This document shows, piece by piece, positions 25,250-33,910 of a stretch of DNA of 45,290 bases. Below the pieces are notes generated by a model. It did no database searches. It was not told where the DNA came from and saw only the letters and a list, made by a program, of their open reading frames with translations. The first letter of the stretch is position 1. Each line of letters begins with the position of its first letter. The position numbers were made by a program, and so were the translations under genes. This DNA comes from CAMEON01 sp964463245. Its GTDB lineage: Bacteria; Bacillota; Clostridia; Oscillospirales; CAG-272. The stretch lies in the NCBI GenBank assembly GCA_964463245.1, contig CAYXBU010000012.1, forward strand, positions 1 through 45,290. The letters are read 5' to 3'.

Positions 25250-27454
25250 TTAGATCATGAACTGGATCTCTGTGACGAGGTTGGTGATAAGGCTGACGAT
25301 CTTACCGATCAGAGTGGTAAAGAGGACAGCAATGAACATGATGAAGACCATAGCGACCACGGTTCCTAAGATCGTGACGAAGTTCTTACCCAGCGTGTAG
25401 TCATGCGTGACCATGGTGCCGAAGAAAGCAAGCAGACCCAGCCAGACAAAGGCCAACGTGCCGATGAAGGTCACGATCTCGGTCTCGGTCGTCACGCAGA
25501 AGTTGGAGTAGATGGTCGCGGGAATGATCAACAGCGGGATGGGCACCAGGCTGTAGGAGGTAGCGATGAAGACATCCTTGAAGGAGCCCTCGCCCTCGAA
25601 CAGGGTGGTCAGACACCAGTTAGCCAGCACGAACAGGAACAGCGGCACCAGCACGCCGATCAACTGAGTCCACAGGCTGCCGTAGCGGCTGTAGGGGTTG
25701 AGCAGGTAGCCCTGACCGATGGCCTGGTAGTAGAAGGTGAGCACGGCCAGTGCGATGAAGAAGATGGAGCCGCGGACGGAGCCGCGCTTCTCGTGCTTCA
25801 GATCCCAGAAGCCGTCGAACGGGTGGAAGATGACATGGAAGCCGTAGGCGACCTCCTGCCAGAAGGTGCGCTTCTTGCCCGAGACAGCGACCTTCTTGTT
25901 GATCTTGGCCATGGTACGGAAGAACAGCACCACGCCCACGATCACAGCCACGATGATGAGCACCAGCACTAAGAAGTAGGTCTTCATCCACTCCTTACGG
26001 ATCTCCTTGTAGGAGTTCGACCAGTTGGTGGTCTCGTAAGCGGCGGCGAAGAAGCTTAAGGAGTCCTGATACTTACCGTCACGGTACATGGCCTGACCGA
26101 TACCGACGTATGCGGTATCGAAGTTGGAGTTACGCTGCAGGACCTTTGTCCACAGACCGACGGCCTTGTCGTAGTCCTGGGTACTCTCGGCGGCGATGGC
26201 CTGCAGGAGGATGTCGCCGTACTCGGTGCGCTGGAAGATGGTGATGTTGTTGTTGGTCTTATCCAGCACCAGCATATTGGTGCCCTGGTATGCGATGGCC
26301 TCGATGCTGCCGAGGTTACCCAGCATGGTACCGTTGTCGCCAAAGGCGAACAGCAGGTTGCCGTCGAAGTCATAGGTATAGATACGGTTACGCTTCTCGT
26401 CGATCAGCGACCAGGTATCCTCGGGACCGACCGCCACGTCGATGATGGTGGAGGGACCCGTGACCTTATCGGTCGAGCCGGTCGCGTAGTCCACCTCACC
26501 GGCGGGGATGAAGAATCCGTTCCGGCGCATGATCTCGGTACCGTTGGCGTTGAGCAGCTTGACGGGCGAGTACTTACCCGACTTATCTCCGCCCTGAATG
26601 GAGGAGGACACGTCCGACTCCTCGATGGAGGAGGTGGTCGCGTAGACCAGGTTCAGGTTGGTGTTGATGGAGATGTTGTTGAACTCGGTGGTGATGACCA
26701 GCTCGTTGGCCTCTCTCTGCTCCTTGGTCTGGAAGCGTCTCCAGAGGATCTGCCATGCGCTCAGGGACTTGACCTGTGCACCGATGAAGCCGGTGAACTC
26801 GCCCTCGTCGGTCATGACGATGACACCCTGATAGGTGGTAGAGGAGACGACATACAGACGGTTGTAAGCATCCACCGCGATGGCGACCGGCTTGTAGACC
26901 GATCCGCGGTCGAACAGCTTGGACTCCGGCTCCTCGATGGTGCGCTGGTAGTTGCCATCCTCGTCGAAGACCACGATACGGTTGTTGTTGGTATCGCAGA
27001 CCCAGATGAGGCGGTCGTACTTGCTGTTCGGCTCACTGACGAACACGCCCTGCGGGTTGTTCAGGGAGTCGGGGTTACCCTGGCTGTTGTTGAAGCTGTT
27101 GATGACGAACTTCAGCTTGTAGTAGCGATCCAGCACCACGATACGGTTGTTACCGGTATCCGCGATGTAGACGTTCTTGGCACCGTCGGTGACCATGTCA
27201 CCGGGGTTGACCAGAGAGCCGAGGGTATTCTTGGCATCGGCATCCTCCGGCACCAGCACCCCCAGACCCATCTCGACCGCACCGACGTTCTTGTAGGCGG
27301 TGTAGGCATCCGGGGAGTAGAGCGCGTTGCCGTTGATGTCGTAGGTGTAGGTCTGGTAAGCAGAGCTGGCACCCGACGGGATCATGAAGCATCCGGCAGC
27401 CATGAGCAGAGCGGCGGCAAGACAGAGGAGCTTCTTGATATTCAGTTTCTTCAT
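25250..27454 (-). CDS. NHL-repeat/Yip1-domain membrane protein
   Basis: 734 residues. N-terminal signal peptide (about 1-30; MAAGC could be a weak lipobox). Residues about 80-420 carry NHL beta-propeller repeats (NVYIADTGNNRIVVLDRYYK, LIWVCDTNNNRIVVFDEDGN, RLYVVSS, NRIYTYDFDGNLLFAFGDNG). A TPR-like stretch follows (AVGLWTKVLQRNSNFDTAYVGIGQAMYRDGKY, about 445-480), then one membrane helix (about 503-525) and a C-terminal Yip1-type domain with about five helices (about 560-734). The propeller should lie outside and the Yip1 part in the membrane. This combination, next to a DUF5696 gene, looks like a fixed module and could be a docking platform for the secreted proteins. The start has AGGAGGTAGC upstream. 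Confidence 0.82.
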   Translation of the reverse strand: MKKLNIKKLLCLAAALLMAAGCFMIPSGASSAYQTYTYDINGNALYSPDAYTAYKNVGAVEMGLGVLVPEDADAKNTLGSLVNPGDMVTDGAKNVYIADTGNNRIVVLDRYYKLKFVINSFNNSQGNPDSLNNPQGVFVSEPNSKYDRLIWVCDTNNNRIVVFDEDGNYQRTIEEPESKLFDRGSVYKPVAIAVDAYNRLYVVSSTTYQGVIVMTDEGEFTGFIGAQVKSLSAWQILWRRFQTKEQREANELVITTEFNNISINTNLNLVYATTSSIEESDVSSSIQGGDKSGKYSPVKLLNANGTEIMRRNGFFIPAGEVDYATGSTDKVTGPSTIIDVAVGPEDTWSLIDEKRNRIYTYDFDGNLLFAFGDNGTMLGNLGSIEAIAYQGTNMLVLDKTNNNITIFQRTEYGDILLQAIAAESTQDYDKAVGLWTKVLQRNSNFDTAYVGIGQAMYRDGKYQDSLSFFAAAYETTNWSNSYKEIRKEWMKTYFLVLVLIIVAVIVGVVLFFRTMAKINKKVAVSGKKRTFWQEVAYGFHVIFHPFDGFWDLKHEKRGSVRGSIFFIALAVLTFYYQAIGQGYLLNPYSRYGSLWTQLIGVLVPLFLFVLANWCLTTLFEGEGSFKDVFIATSYSLVPIPLLIIPATIYSNFCVTTETEIVTFIGTLAFVWLGLLAFFGTMVTHDYTLGKNFVTILGTVVAMVFIMFIAVLFTTLIGKIVSLITNLVTEIQFMI

Positions 27455-27474
27455 ATTTCGAGCTACCTCCTTCT

Positions 27475-28347
27475 TTAATCCTTCATACCACTGGAGCCCA
27501 TGGTCTCGATGATGTTCGACTGGGACACGACGAAGACCAATATAGGCACGAGCATCATGATGACCTGTGCTGCGGCGGATGCACCGGCACGCTTGATACC
27601 GCCTGCCGTGATCTGACCGATGGCATAGTTGAAGGACTTATACTGCTCCGAATAGATGTACGAGGACGCACCGGCGTTCCACAGGCCTTGGAAGCTGTAG
27701 ATGATCAGGGTCAGCCACGCGGGCTTGACCATGGGCATGGCGATGGTCCAGAAGATGCGGAACTCGCGTGCGCCGTCCAGACGGGCGGACTCCAGCACCG
27801 AGTCGTTGACGTTGGTGTCCATGAACTGCTTCATCAGGTACAGACCCAGCGTCGAGCCCCAGGAGGGGACGATGAGTGCCCAGTAGGTATCCAGCCAGCC
27901 CAGCTCGGACATGAGGATGAAGTTCACGACGCCGGTGACGGTGGAGTTGAACATCAGGGACAGCTGAACGATCTGGAACATAGCATCACGGCCGGGGAAC
28001 TTGATCTTAGCCAGTGCGTAAGCCGCCATGGAGGCCAGCAGCAGGTGACCGAAGGTACCGGCGACCGAGACCAGCACGGTATTGAAGATGTAACGGGAGA
28101 ACGGCACCCAGGAGATGTTCATCAGGTTGAACAGATCGCGGAAGTTCCGCAGGGTAGGGCTGACCACTAAGAATCGCGGCGGGAACATCCACAGCTCATC
28201 CAGCGGCTTTAAGGATTGGGCGATCACGTAGACCATCGGCAGGAACATGAAGATACCCAGGATGACCAGAAGGACTGTAATACCTGCGTCGCCGCCCGCA
28301 GAACGGACAAGGACGACCTTATGATTTCTTGTTCTTAACTTTGCCAT
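27475..28347 (-). CDS. carbohydrate ABC transporter permease (MalG type), first pair
   Basis: 290 residues, six helices, EAA loop VLESARLDGAREFRIFWTIAMPMVKP. I start it at MAKLRTRNHK (ATG at 28347), which follows the stop of the partner gene by one base, rather than at the upstream in-frame ATG at 28395, which would lie inside the partner gene. No good Shine-Dalgarno is seen, so translation is probably coupled. The function is uptake of an unknown sugar together with the MalF-type partner and the large binding protein upstream. Confidence 0.93.
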   Translation of the reverse strand: MAKLRTRNHKVVLVRSAGGDAGITVLLVILGIFMFLPMVYVIAQSLKPLDELWMFPPRFLVVSPTLRNFRDLFNLMNISWVPFSRYIFNTVLVSVAGTFGHLLLASMAAYALAKIKFPGRDAMFQIVQLSLMFNSTVTGVVNFILMSELGWLDTYWALIVPSWGSTLGLYLMKQFMDTNVNDSVLESARLDGAREFRIFWTIAMPMVKPAWLTLIIYSFQGLWNAGASSYIYSEQYKSFNYAIGQITAGGIKRAGASAAAQVIMMLVPILVFVVSQSNIIETMGSSGMKD

Positions 28348-28348
28348 A

Positions 28349-29305
28349 TTACGTACCCAACCTTGATATGATCTTCTTGACAAGCATATTGGCACCCACC
28401 ATGACGGCGAACAGCACCACGGCTATTGCGGAGGAATATCCGATCTCATACCGCTGACCGCCGTAGTCCTCTAAGTGGTGCATGATGGTATGGGCGCAAT
28501 AGTTGACCGAGGGGAAGCCGGCCAGCGCGGTAACGATACCGCCGAAGCCGAAGGAGCCGGTGATGGACATGACGGCACCGAACATCAGCTGAGGCTTCAT
28601 GTTCGGCAGGGTGATGTAGTACAGCTCCTGCCAACGGTTGCGGACACCGTCCACAGCACCCGCCTCGTACTGAGCCGAATCGATACCCTGCAGACCTGCG
28701 ATGAAGGACAGGAAGGAGGTACCCAGCGACGTCCAGAGGGCGACCACGATACACAGCGGCATGACGTAGGCCTCGGTCTGGAACCACAGTATGGGTTCGT
28801 CGATGAAGCCGAACTCCATCATCCAGGCGTTCGCCCAACCGTAGGAGTCAGACGAGAAGAGGGTACCCCAGATCAGGTACGCCTGACCGGCAATGGACGG
28901 GGCGTAGAAGATCAGGGTGACGATGGCGCGGATCTTGGGGGGGATCTCATTGATGAACCACGCGACCAAGAAGGACATAAGGTAGGACGCAGGTCCCACG
29001 ATCACGGCGAAGATGAAGGTATTCTTGATGGCGATCAGGAAGATGTCGTCATCGAAGAACAGGTTGATGTAGTTGTCCAACCAGACCATGTTGGGCCACT
29101 CCATCATGTTGAAGTCGGTAAAGCTCATAAAGATGGACAGTATGACCGGCACGACAGTGAAGAGGGTGAAGATAAGCATATACGGGGCGACCATGACATA
29201 GGCGACCCAGTTGGTCTTCGCTTCTCTCCATTTCCACTGCGCCTTGGTGAGTTCCCTTGAGGCGGCCTGCTTTTCAGCCTTAGGGGCAGCTGTTTTTGTA
29301 GCCAT
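28349..29305 (-). CDS. sugar ABC transporter permease (MalF/UgpA type), first pair
   Basis: 318 residues. Six helices; first WVAYVMVAPYMLIFTLFTVVPVILSIFMSF (about 33-62); EAA loop QYEAGAVDGVRNRWQELYYITLPNMKP. AAGGAGAAAG precedes the ATG. It directly follows the binding-protein gene (80-base gap with no terminator) and precedes its MalG partner with only one base between genes. Ordinary in size, unlike the second pair. Confidence 0.94.
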   Translation of the reverse strand: MATKTAAPKAEKQAASRELTKAQWKWREAKTNWVAYVMVAPYMLIFTLFTVVPVILSIFMSFTDFNMMEWPNMVWLDNYINLFFDDDIFLIAIKNTFIFAVIVGPASYLMSFLVAWFINEIPPKIRAIVTLIFYAPSIAGQAYLIWGTLFSSDSYGWANAWMMEFGFIDEPILWFQTEAYVMPLCIVVALWTSLGTSFLSFIAGLQGIDSAQYEAGAVDGVRNRWQELYYITLPNMKPQLMFGAVMSITGSFGFGGIVTALAGFPSVNYCAHTIMHHLEDYGGQRYEIGYSSAIAVVLFAVMVGANMLVKKIISRLGT

Positions 29306-29385
29306 TTACTCTTTCTCCTTACATAGATTCAAGTAGACCTTCACCGCGCGGGGAGGGCTTGCCTCCCCGGCGGATCAGCAGTCCG

Positions 29386-32300
29386 TCAGGCTTTCTGATC
29401 GTTGAGACGGACGATGTCATCCAGATACTCGGCACAGCATCTGAGCTGGGTGTAGACCTCTTTGGTCTCGCCGTACAGCTCATAGATGAAGCAATTGCGG
29501 AGCTTCTTCTTCTGCGCCTTGGTCAGGGACGTGTCATCCATGTCGTAGCCCATGGTCTTGTTGCGGTCGGCGATGTACAGGCTTCCGTCGGCATCCAGCC
29601 CCGTGTACTCTGCCCACACGGCCGCCGCGACCTCCATGATCTGGGCGGTATCCTCGGAGGCAAGGGCATCCGAGATGCGCAGCATCAGAGCATCGTAGCC
29701 CTTGATCTTACCGGTGAGGTAGTTGACCTGCGCCGTGCGCTTATCCAGAAGGCTGTCGAACTCGCTCTTGTTCTCGGAGTACTGATCCCGCAGTCTGTTG
29801 TCGCTCAGGGTCTCCAGGTTGAACTCCTTGCGCTTCCGCAGGATCTCCTTGTTGATGGTGCTGATGTACTGGAGCAGAGCCTCAGACGGGTCAGCCTTAT
29901 CGTTGAAGGCACTCAGGAAGGCGAAGTTGGTGTAACGGTCAATGATGTAGGAACCGGGGTAGTTGGGAACCGATGCCAGGTTGTCGAACTGGGACATGAC
30001 CTGCTCCAGCTCCTCGGTGTTCCAGGAGAGGCTCAGGAGGGCATCCCGGTTGGCGGTCGCCTGCTTAGCCGAGGGACCCAGGATAGCGACCATCTCGTTG
30101 GCGAAGTTGGACTGGCAATCCTCGCCGGTGTACCACTGCATGAACTTCCAGGCGTTGCCCTGGTCGTCTTCATCGCAACCCTTGACCATCACGCAAGCGG
30201 TGACGCTGGAGATGGACACGTTGTCGATGCTGCCGTCCTCCCGGATCTCGCCGGGCAGAGGCATGAACGACCACTTACCCTCGATCTCGGTAGCGAAGAC
30301 CTTGAGCTGGTTGTAAGTGCCGGTGTAGTCACCGAGGATGATGGGCATCTCACCGGTACGGAACCGGTTGGAGGCGTTGTAGGAGTACGGGAAGGAATAC
30401 ATGGTGAAGAGGTTACACATCTTCTCGAAGGAGGCCAGCGCGACCTGAGAATCCAGGTTGATACGCATACCGTCATCGGCGAACAGCTCGCCGCCCTTCT
30501 GGTAGAGGAACTTCTTGTAGTCGGTAGTCAGACCGATCTGCATATTGTTGGCCTGCAGCGTGGGGATGCACGCCATCAGCTCGTCCCAGGTCTCGGGGAC
30601 CTCCAGACCCAGCTCCTCCAGAATGTCGGTACGAACGAACATCATCTCGAAGGCCTGGTTCTCGGGCAGACCGTAGTAGTGCAGCTTGTTGTCGGCATCG
30701 GTCATGCCCAGCACGATCATGGCTGCCTCGTTGAAGTTTGCGGCGGTCTCCTCGAAGTCCTCAAAGCCTTCAATATTTAAGAGAGCCGAACGGATCGCGT
30801 AGTTGATGACATCTCCCTGACCCAGACCCAGATACACATCAGGTCCCGTTTCGGCCAGGATGGAGGGCAGGAGGGTACCGCCCGCGACCAGCTTCAGGTC
30901 AACGGCGATGCCGGTCCCGTTCTCACCGGCGGTGAACTGGTTGGTGACCAGATTACGCAGGACCTGCGACTGGTCACGCGCGGAGGCCAGCCAGACCTCG
31001 ATGTTCTCGCCACTGCCGCCCTCGGCGTCGTCCATGGCACCCATGCTGTCGTAGTCACGGACGAAGGACTGGAAGAAGCCCTTCATCTCATGCAGGAAGG
31101 ATTCAAAGAAGTTGGGGTTGGCCTTGGGAGCCTTATCTCCCATGGGCTGAACCACCACATAGTCCAGCTGGAGGGGCTGGGTCTGTGCATCCGAGAGGAA
31201 GGTACCCAGCGTACCGATGTTGTCCTTGAGGGAGCTGAGGTTCTTGGCGACGTTGTCGTCGTCGGTACCCATCTCCTCAAGCAGACGGGCGATCTTATCC
31301 AGCGTGGCGGAGTTGGAGGACTTCTCGCCGGCAATGGCGGTCAGCTCCTCCGACAGAGCCGTCAGGCGACGAGACTGCTTGACCATGTCCACCATGACAT
31401 CCGGCATGGTATCGGTGAAGCCGTAGTCCTGATACTTATCGGGGGACACGCCGGTCAGCTTGATGATCTCAAGGTAGTCGTTGTTGATGCGGGTCAGGAT
31501 ATCGTTGACCTGCGCGACCACGTCACCCATGGCACCCAGCGTGACTTCCAGACGCATGGTGTAGGTAACACCTGCTTCTAAATAGATGTAGTAATCGATG
31601 CGCTTGCCGTTCTCGTCCTCCTCGTACTTGGTCATGTGACCCGACTGCCAGGAGGAGTTGTAGCGGTACATCAGCTCCCGCGCCTCCGAGAAGGGTGCGC
31701 CGTTGTAATAGCCGGCCTTGCCCTCGTCGATGCCGTTGCTGTAGAGGTACATAGCGCGGCAGACAGACATACCGTCCAGCACGTCCTGTTTGAAGCGGGA
31801 GGAGACATCATACATACCCGAGGACTCCACCGAGAAGGTCATCTCGATCCACTGACCGGCGGTCTGCCACTTGTCGCCGCCCACGGTGTTGAGCATGGTG
31901 CGGGTGACATCGGCGGGGGAGGTCAGTGCGTTGGAGCGATCCTCCACGGGGTACAGGGTGATGTTAGAGGCGGCGGTGAAGAACTCAGCCTCCATCTTGA
32001 TCTCGTCCTCGCCGGGCTTGGTGACATCCACGCCCTTGTCGGCCAGATCCTTGACATAGTCCTCATAGGAGGGCACGGTCGCAACGGGACACAGGGTGAT
32101 GGAGGCGATGGTCATAGCCTCGTTCTTGGCCTGCAGGGTGATGGTGTGCTGCCCTGCGCTGAAGTAGAAGGCGAAATCATCCGCGTAGTTGCCGCTGGAA
32201 TCCCGCAGGGTGTAGGTCATCCACTTGGGCGTGACCTTGGAGGTGGGTCGCAGCTCGTTGTCGTTCTTATCCAATGTAAAGAAGCGGACGAGGTAGTCGT

Positions 32301-32937
32301 CGCAGAAGTCCGACATAGCCTTGGTCATGGCGGCGGGAGCCGCAAAGACCACCTTGCCGTCCTCAATGGCGGCATCGCTGAAGCCCGCGTCCAAAGCTGC
32401 CTGCAGGATCTTCTCGGCGGTCTGCTTCTTGCCGGGCGTGACCTCGGCCTTCTGGTAGGTGTTCTGCCAGTTCTTGACCAGCGTCACGGAAGCCGCCTCG
32501 GAGAAGGGCACCTTCCCATCCAGCAACAGCACACGCTCCACAGAGGAGGGGCGTGTATCGCTTGCATAATACTCCAGCTTGATGGAGTAGAGTCGATCCG
32601 ACGGGATGTCCACCGTCCAGGTCACGCTGCCGCCGGCAGGGGTATAGAGCCCCGTCTTGCCCTCGGCCTCAGACATGGTGTAGCCCTCGCCCTCGGCCGT
32701 AAAGGCCGCCATATCCAGCGAGATGCTCTCTGTCGCGCTTGAAATGCCGGCATACTTCTGCTTATAGGCTTGGTACCCGGAGTCGGATCCGGCACTTGTA
32801 CTCGTGCTTATGCTCGAGGATGTGCTTCCCGTGCCGCTGCTCGTCGCCGCAGATGCAGGCAGAACCGCCAGTTCTCCCACGAGCATCAGCGCGCAGAGCA
32901 GACCGGACGCCAGCCGGACTAATTTTGTTCCCTTCAT
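29386..32937 (-). CDS. very large secreted extracellular solute-binding protein
   Basis: 1183 residues, about 2.5 times the usual sugar-binding protein. The signal peptide (MKGTKLVRLASGLLCALM, cleavage after ASA near 31) lacks a lipobox: the Cys15 context is GLLC, so it would be released unless held otherwise. A Ser/Thr/Gly linker (32-58) leads to carbohydrate-binding-like beta domains (about 70-360 and 385-540; SVTWTVDIPSDRLYSIKLEY, QWIEMTFSVESSGMYDV), a helical stretch (about 540-640), the SBP_bac_1-like domain (about 642-1030; GPDVYLGLGQGDVINYAI, PETWDELMACIPTLQ) and a 150-residue helical tail. CAGGAGGAAA precedes the ATG at 32937; the frame stays open 234 bases upstream without a ribosome site. 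First gene of the seven-gene operon. Confidence 0.88.
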   Translation of the reverse strand: MKGTKLVRLASGLLCALMLVGELAVLPASAATSSGTGSTSSSISTSTSAGSDSGYQAYKQKYAGISSATESISLDMAAFTAEGEGYTMSEAEGKTGLYTPAGGSVTWTVDIPSDRLYSIKLEYYASDTRPSSVERVLLLDGKVPFSEAASVTLVKNWQNTYQKAEVTPGKKQTAEKILQAALDAGFSDAAIEDGKVVFAAPAAMTKAMSDFCDDYLVRFFTLDKNDNELRPTSKVTPKWMTYTLRDSSGNYADDFAFYFSAGQHTITLQAKNEAMTIASITLCPVATVPSYEDYVKDLADKGVDVTKPGEDEIKMEAEFFTAASNITLYPVEDRSNALTSPADVTRTMLNTVGGDKWQTAGQWIEMTFSVESSGMYDVSSRFKQDVLDGMSVCRAMYLYSNGIDEGKAGYYNGAPFSEARELMYRYNSSWQSGHMTKYEEDENGKRIDYYIYLEAGVTYTMRLEVTLGAMGDVVAQVNDILTRINNDYLEIIKLTGVSPDKYQDYGFTDTMPDVMVDMVKQSRRLTALSEELTAIAGEKSSNSATLDKIARLLEEMGTDDDNVAKNLSSLKDNIGTLGTFLSDAQTQPLQLDYVVVQPMGDKAPKANPNFFESFLHEMKGFFQSFVRDYDSMGAMDDAEGGSGENIEVWLASARDQSQVLRNLVTNQFTAGENGTGIAVDLKLVAGGTLLPSILAETGPDVYLGLGQGDVINYAIRSALLNIEGFEDFEETAANFNEAAMIVLGMTDADNKLHYYGLPENQAFEMMFVRTDILEELGLEVPETWDELMACIPTLQANNMQIGLTTDYKKFLYQKGGELFADDGMRINLDSQVALASFEKMCNLFTMYSFPYSYNASNRFRTGEMPIILGDYTGTYNQLKVFATEIEGKWSFMPLPGEIREDGSIDNVSISSVTACVMVKGCDEDDQGNAWKFMQWYTGEDCQSNFANEMVAILGPSAKQATANRDALLSLSWNTEELEQVMSQFDNLASVPNYPGSYIIDRYTNFAFLSAFNDKADPSEALLQYISTINKEILRKRKEFNLETLSDNRLRDQYSENKSEFDSLLDKRTAQVNYLTGKIKGYDALMLRISDALASEDTAQIMEVAAAVWAEYTGLDADGSLYIADRNKTMGYDMDDTSLTKAQKKKLRNCFIYELYGETKEVYTQLRCCAEYLDDIVRLNDQKA

Positions 32938-33410
32938 TCGTGTTTCCTCCTGTTTGGATTTTCGGGATACAGCCAGGGACGGACTGCACCCGGTTTGGAG
33001 CATTCTGCCGCCGTGCCCTCGTATGGAGCCGTCGCGCAGGGGGCGCGGCGTATCCGGGTCACGTTCCGTCCGTTCCCTTCCCGTCCGCCCCTTCGGGGCC
33101 ATCCGATCCGCCGAACGCCGACTCATCAAGATCGAAAAAGCGTTGCGCGGTATACCGAAACCGGGTCGCACCCGGAGGCGAGAGGAAATGCGGCAGGTCA
33201 GGCAGGAGCGCGGCTCCGACCGCGTTCGCGGCGGGCACCGACAGGCAGAGATGTGAAAAGTCCACGCGGCGGTAAAAGACCCCGGCGGTCATGATCCGCC
33301 CAGGCCTTGAAGCACGCCCGCGCGACCCCCGGCCAAGGGGCGCACGTTGCGTCTCCTCACATTTTCCGTCAAACTCCTTTGGGACAGTTGCAAAACACCC
33401 CAATTTGACT
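32938..33410 (-). promoter_or_regulatory. long (about 470-base) leader of the transport operon
   Basis: The stretch between the expected transcription start near 33409 and the first ATG at 32937 has no recognised gene and no known riboswitch motif. It is GC-rich with several small hairpins (for example GGCCCCGAAGGGGC near 33093). A possible 18-codon GTG leader frame (33292-33348, after GAGGAGA) overlaps by ATGA a 78-codon frame ending at 33059; neither looks like a known protein. Confidence 0.4.
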
Positions 33411-33415
33411 TCCCT

Positions 33416-33444
33416 ATAATACCACAAATCCGACGGATTGTCAA
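33416..33444 (-). promoter_or_regulatory. sigma-A promoter of the seven-gene transport operon
   Basis: Minus strand: perfect -35 TTGACA (33439-33444), -10 TATTAT (33416-33421), 17-base spacer ending TGTGG. No other promoter or terminator is evident down to 17036. The region from 33445 to 33840 is AT-rich and codes for nothing I can support. Confidence 0.85.
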
Positions 33445-33843
33445 GTGGAAATTCCGCGCGGCGCAAGTCCTCGGAGGGGTGCAGAGGGCAAATTTCCCGT
33501 TTTTTGGGGGGTTCACGAACAGGACACAATTTCGCGTTTGCGGTTGTACCATCTTTTATCGCGGTCGCATGATTATATGGAACATTCGTGAGTCGGTCAT
33601 TTTTCACCGTTTTTAAGGTGATTTTCCCGCTTGTTCACAGTTTGTTTTTGAAAATTGTGCGTTTATTTACACTTTGTTCGGCAAATATTTTCAATTCAAA
33701 AGTTGGAATTTGTTTCCTTGCTCGGTTTCATGTGTAGGACGGTTCATTTTCATCCCAAACCTTTCGTCATATTAGACAAAAATCAGATGCTTTTTTCTAC
33801 ATCTCGGCGTTTTGACCAAAATCCCCTCCCTCTATCTCCCCTC

Positions 33844-33872
33844 TTGCCAAATCCGCTGTTTTGTGGTATACT
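33844..33872 (+). promoter_or_regulatory. promoter of the rRNA methyltransferase gene
   Basis: TTGCCA at 33844-33849 and TATACT at 33867-33872, 17-base spacer ending TGTGG. Confidence 0.8.
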
Positions 33873-33910
33873 GATAGCAGATCATTCCGCTTTATGAAAG
33901 GAATTCCATC

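Noticed and set aside
33059..33348. GTG leader peptide and overlapping 78-codon frame in the transport-operon leader
   Set aside because: Not supported by a recognised family, and codon choice is less biased than in the real genes; kept only as a remark in the leader entry.
33631..33671. DnaA-box-like words TTGTTCACA and TTATTTACA in AT-rich DNA, possible replication origin
   Set aside because: Only two words, both with mismatches, and no dnaA, dnaN or other origin-linked gene nearby.
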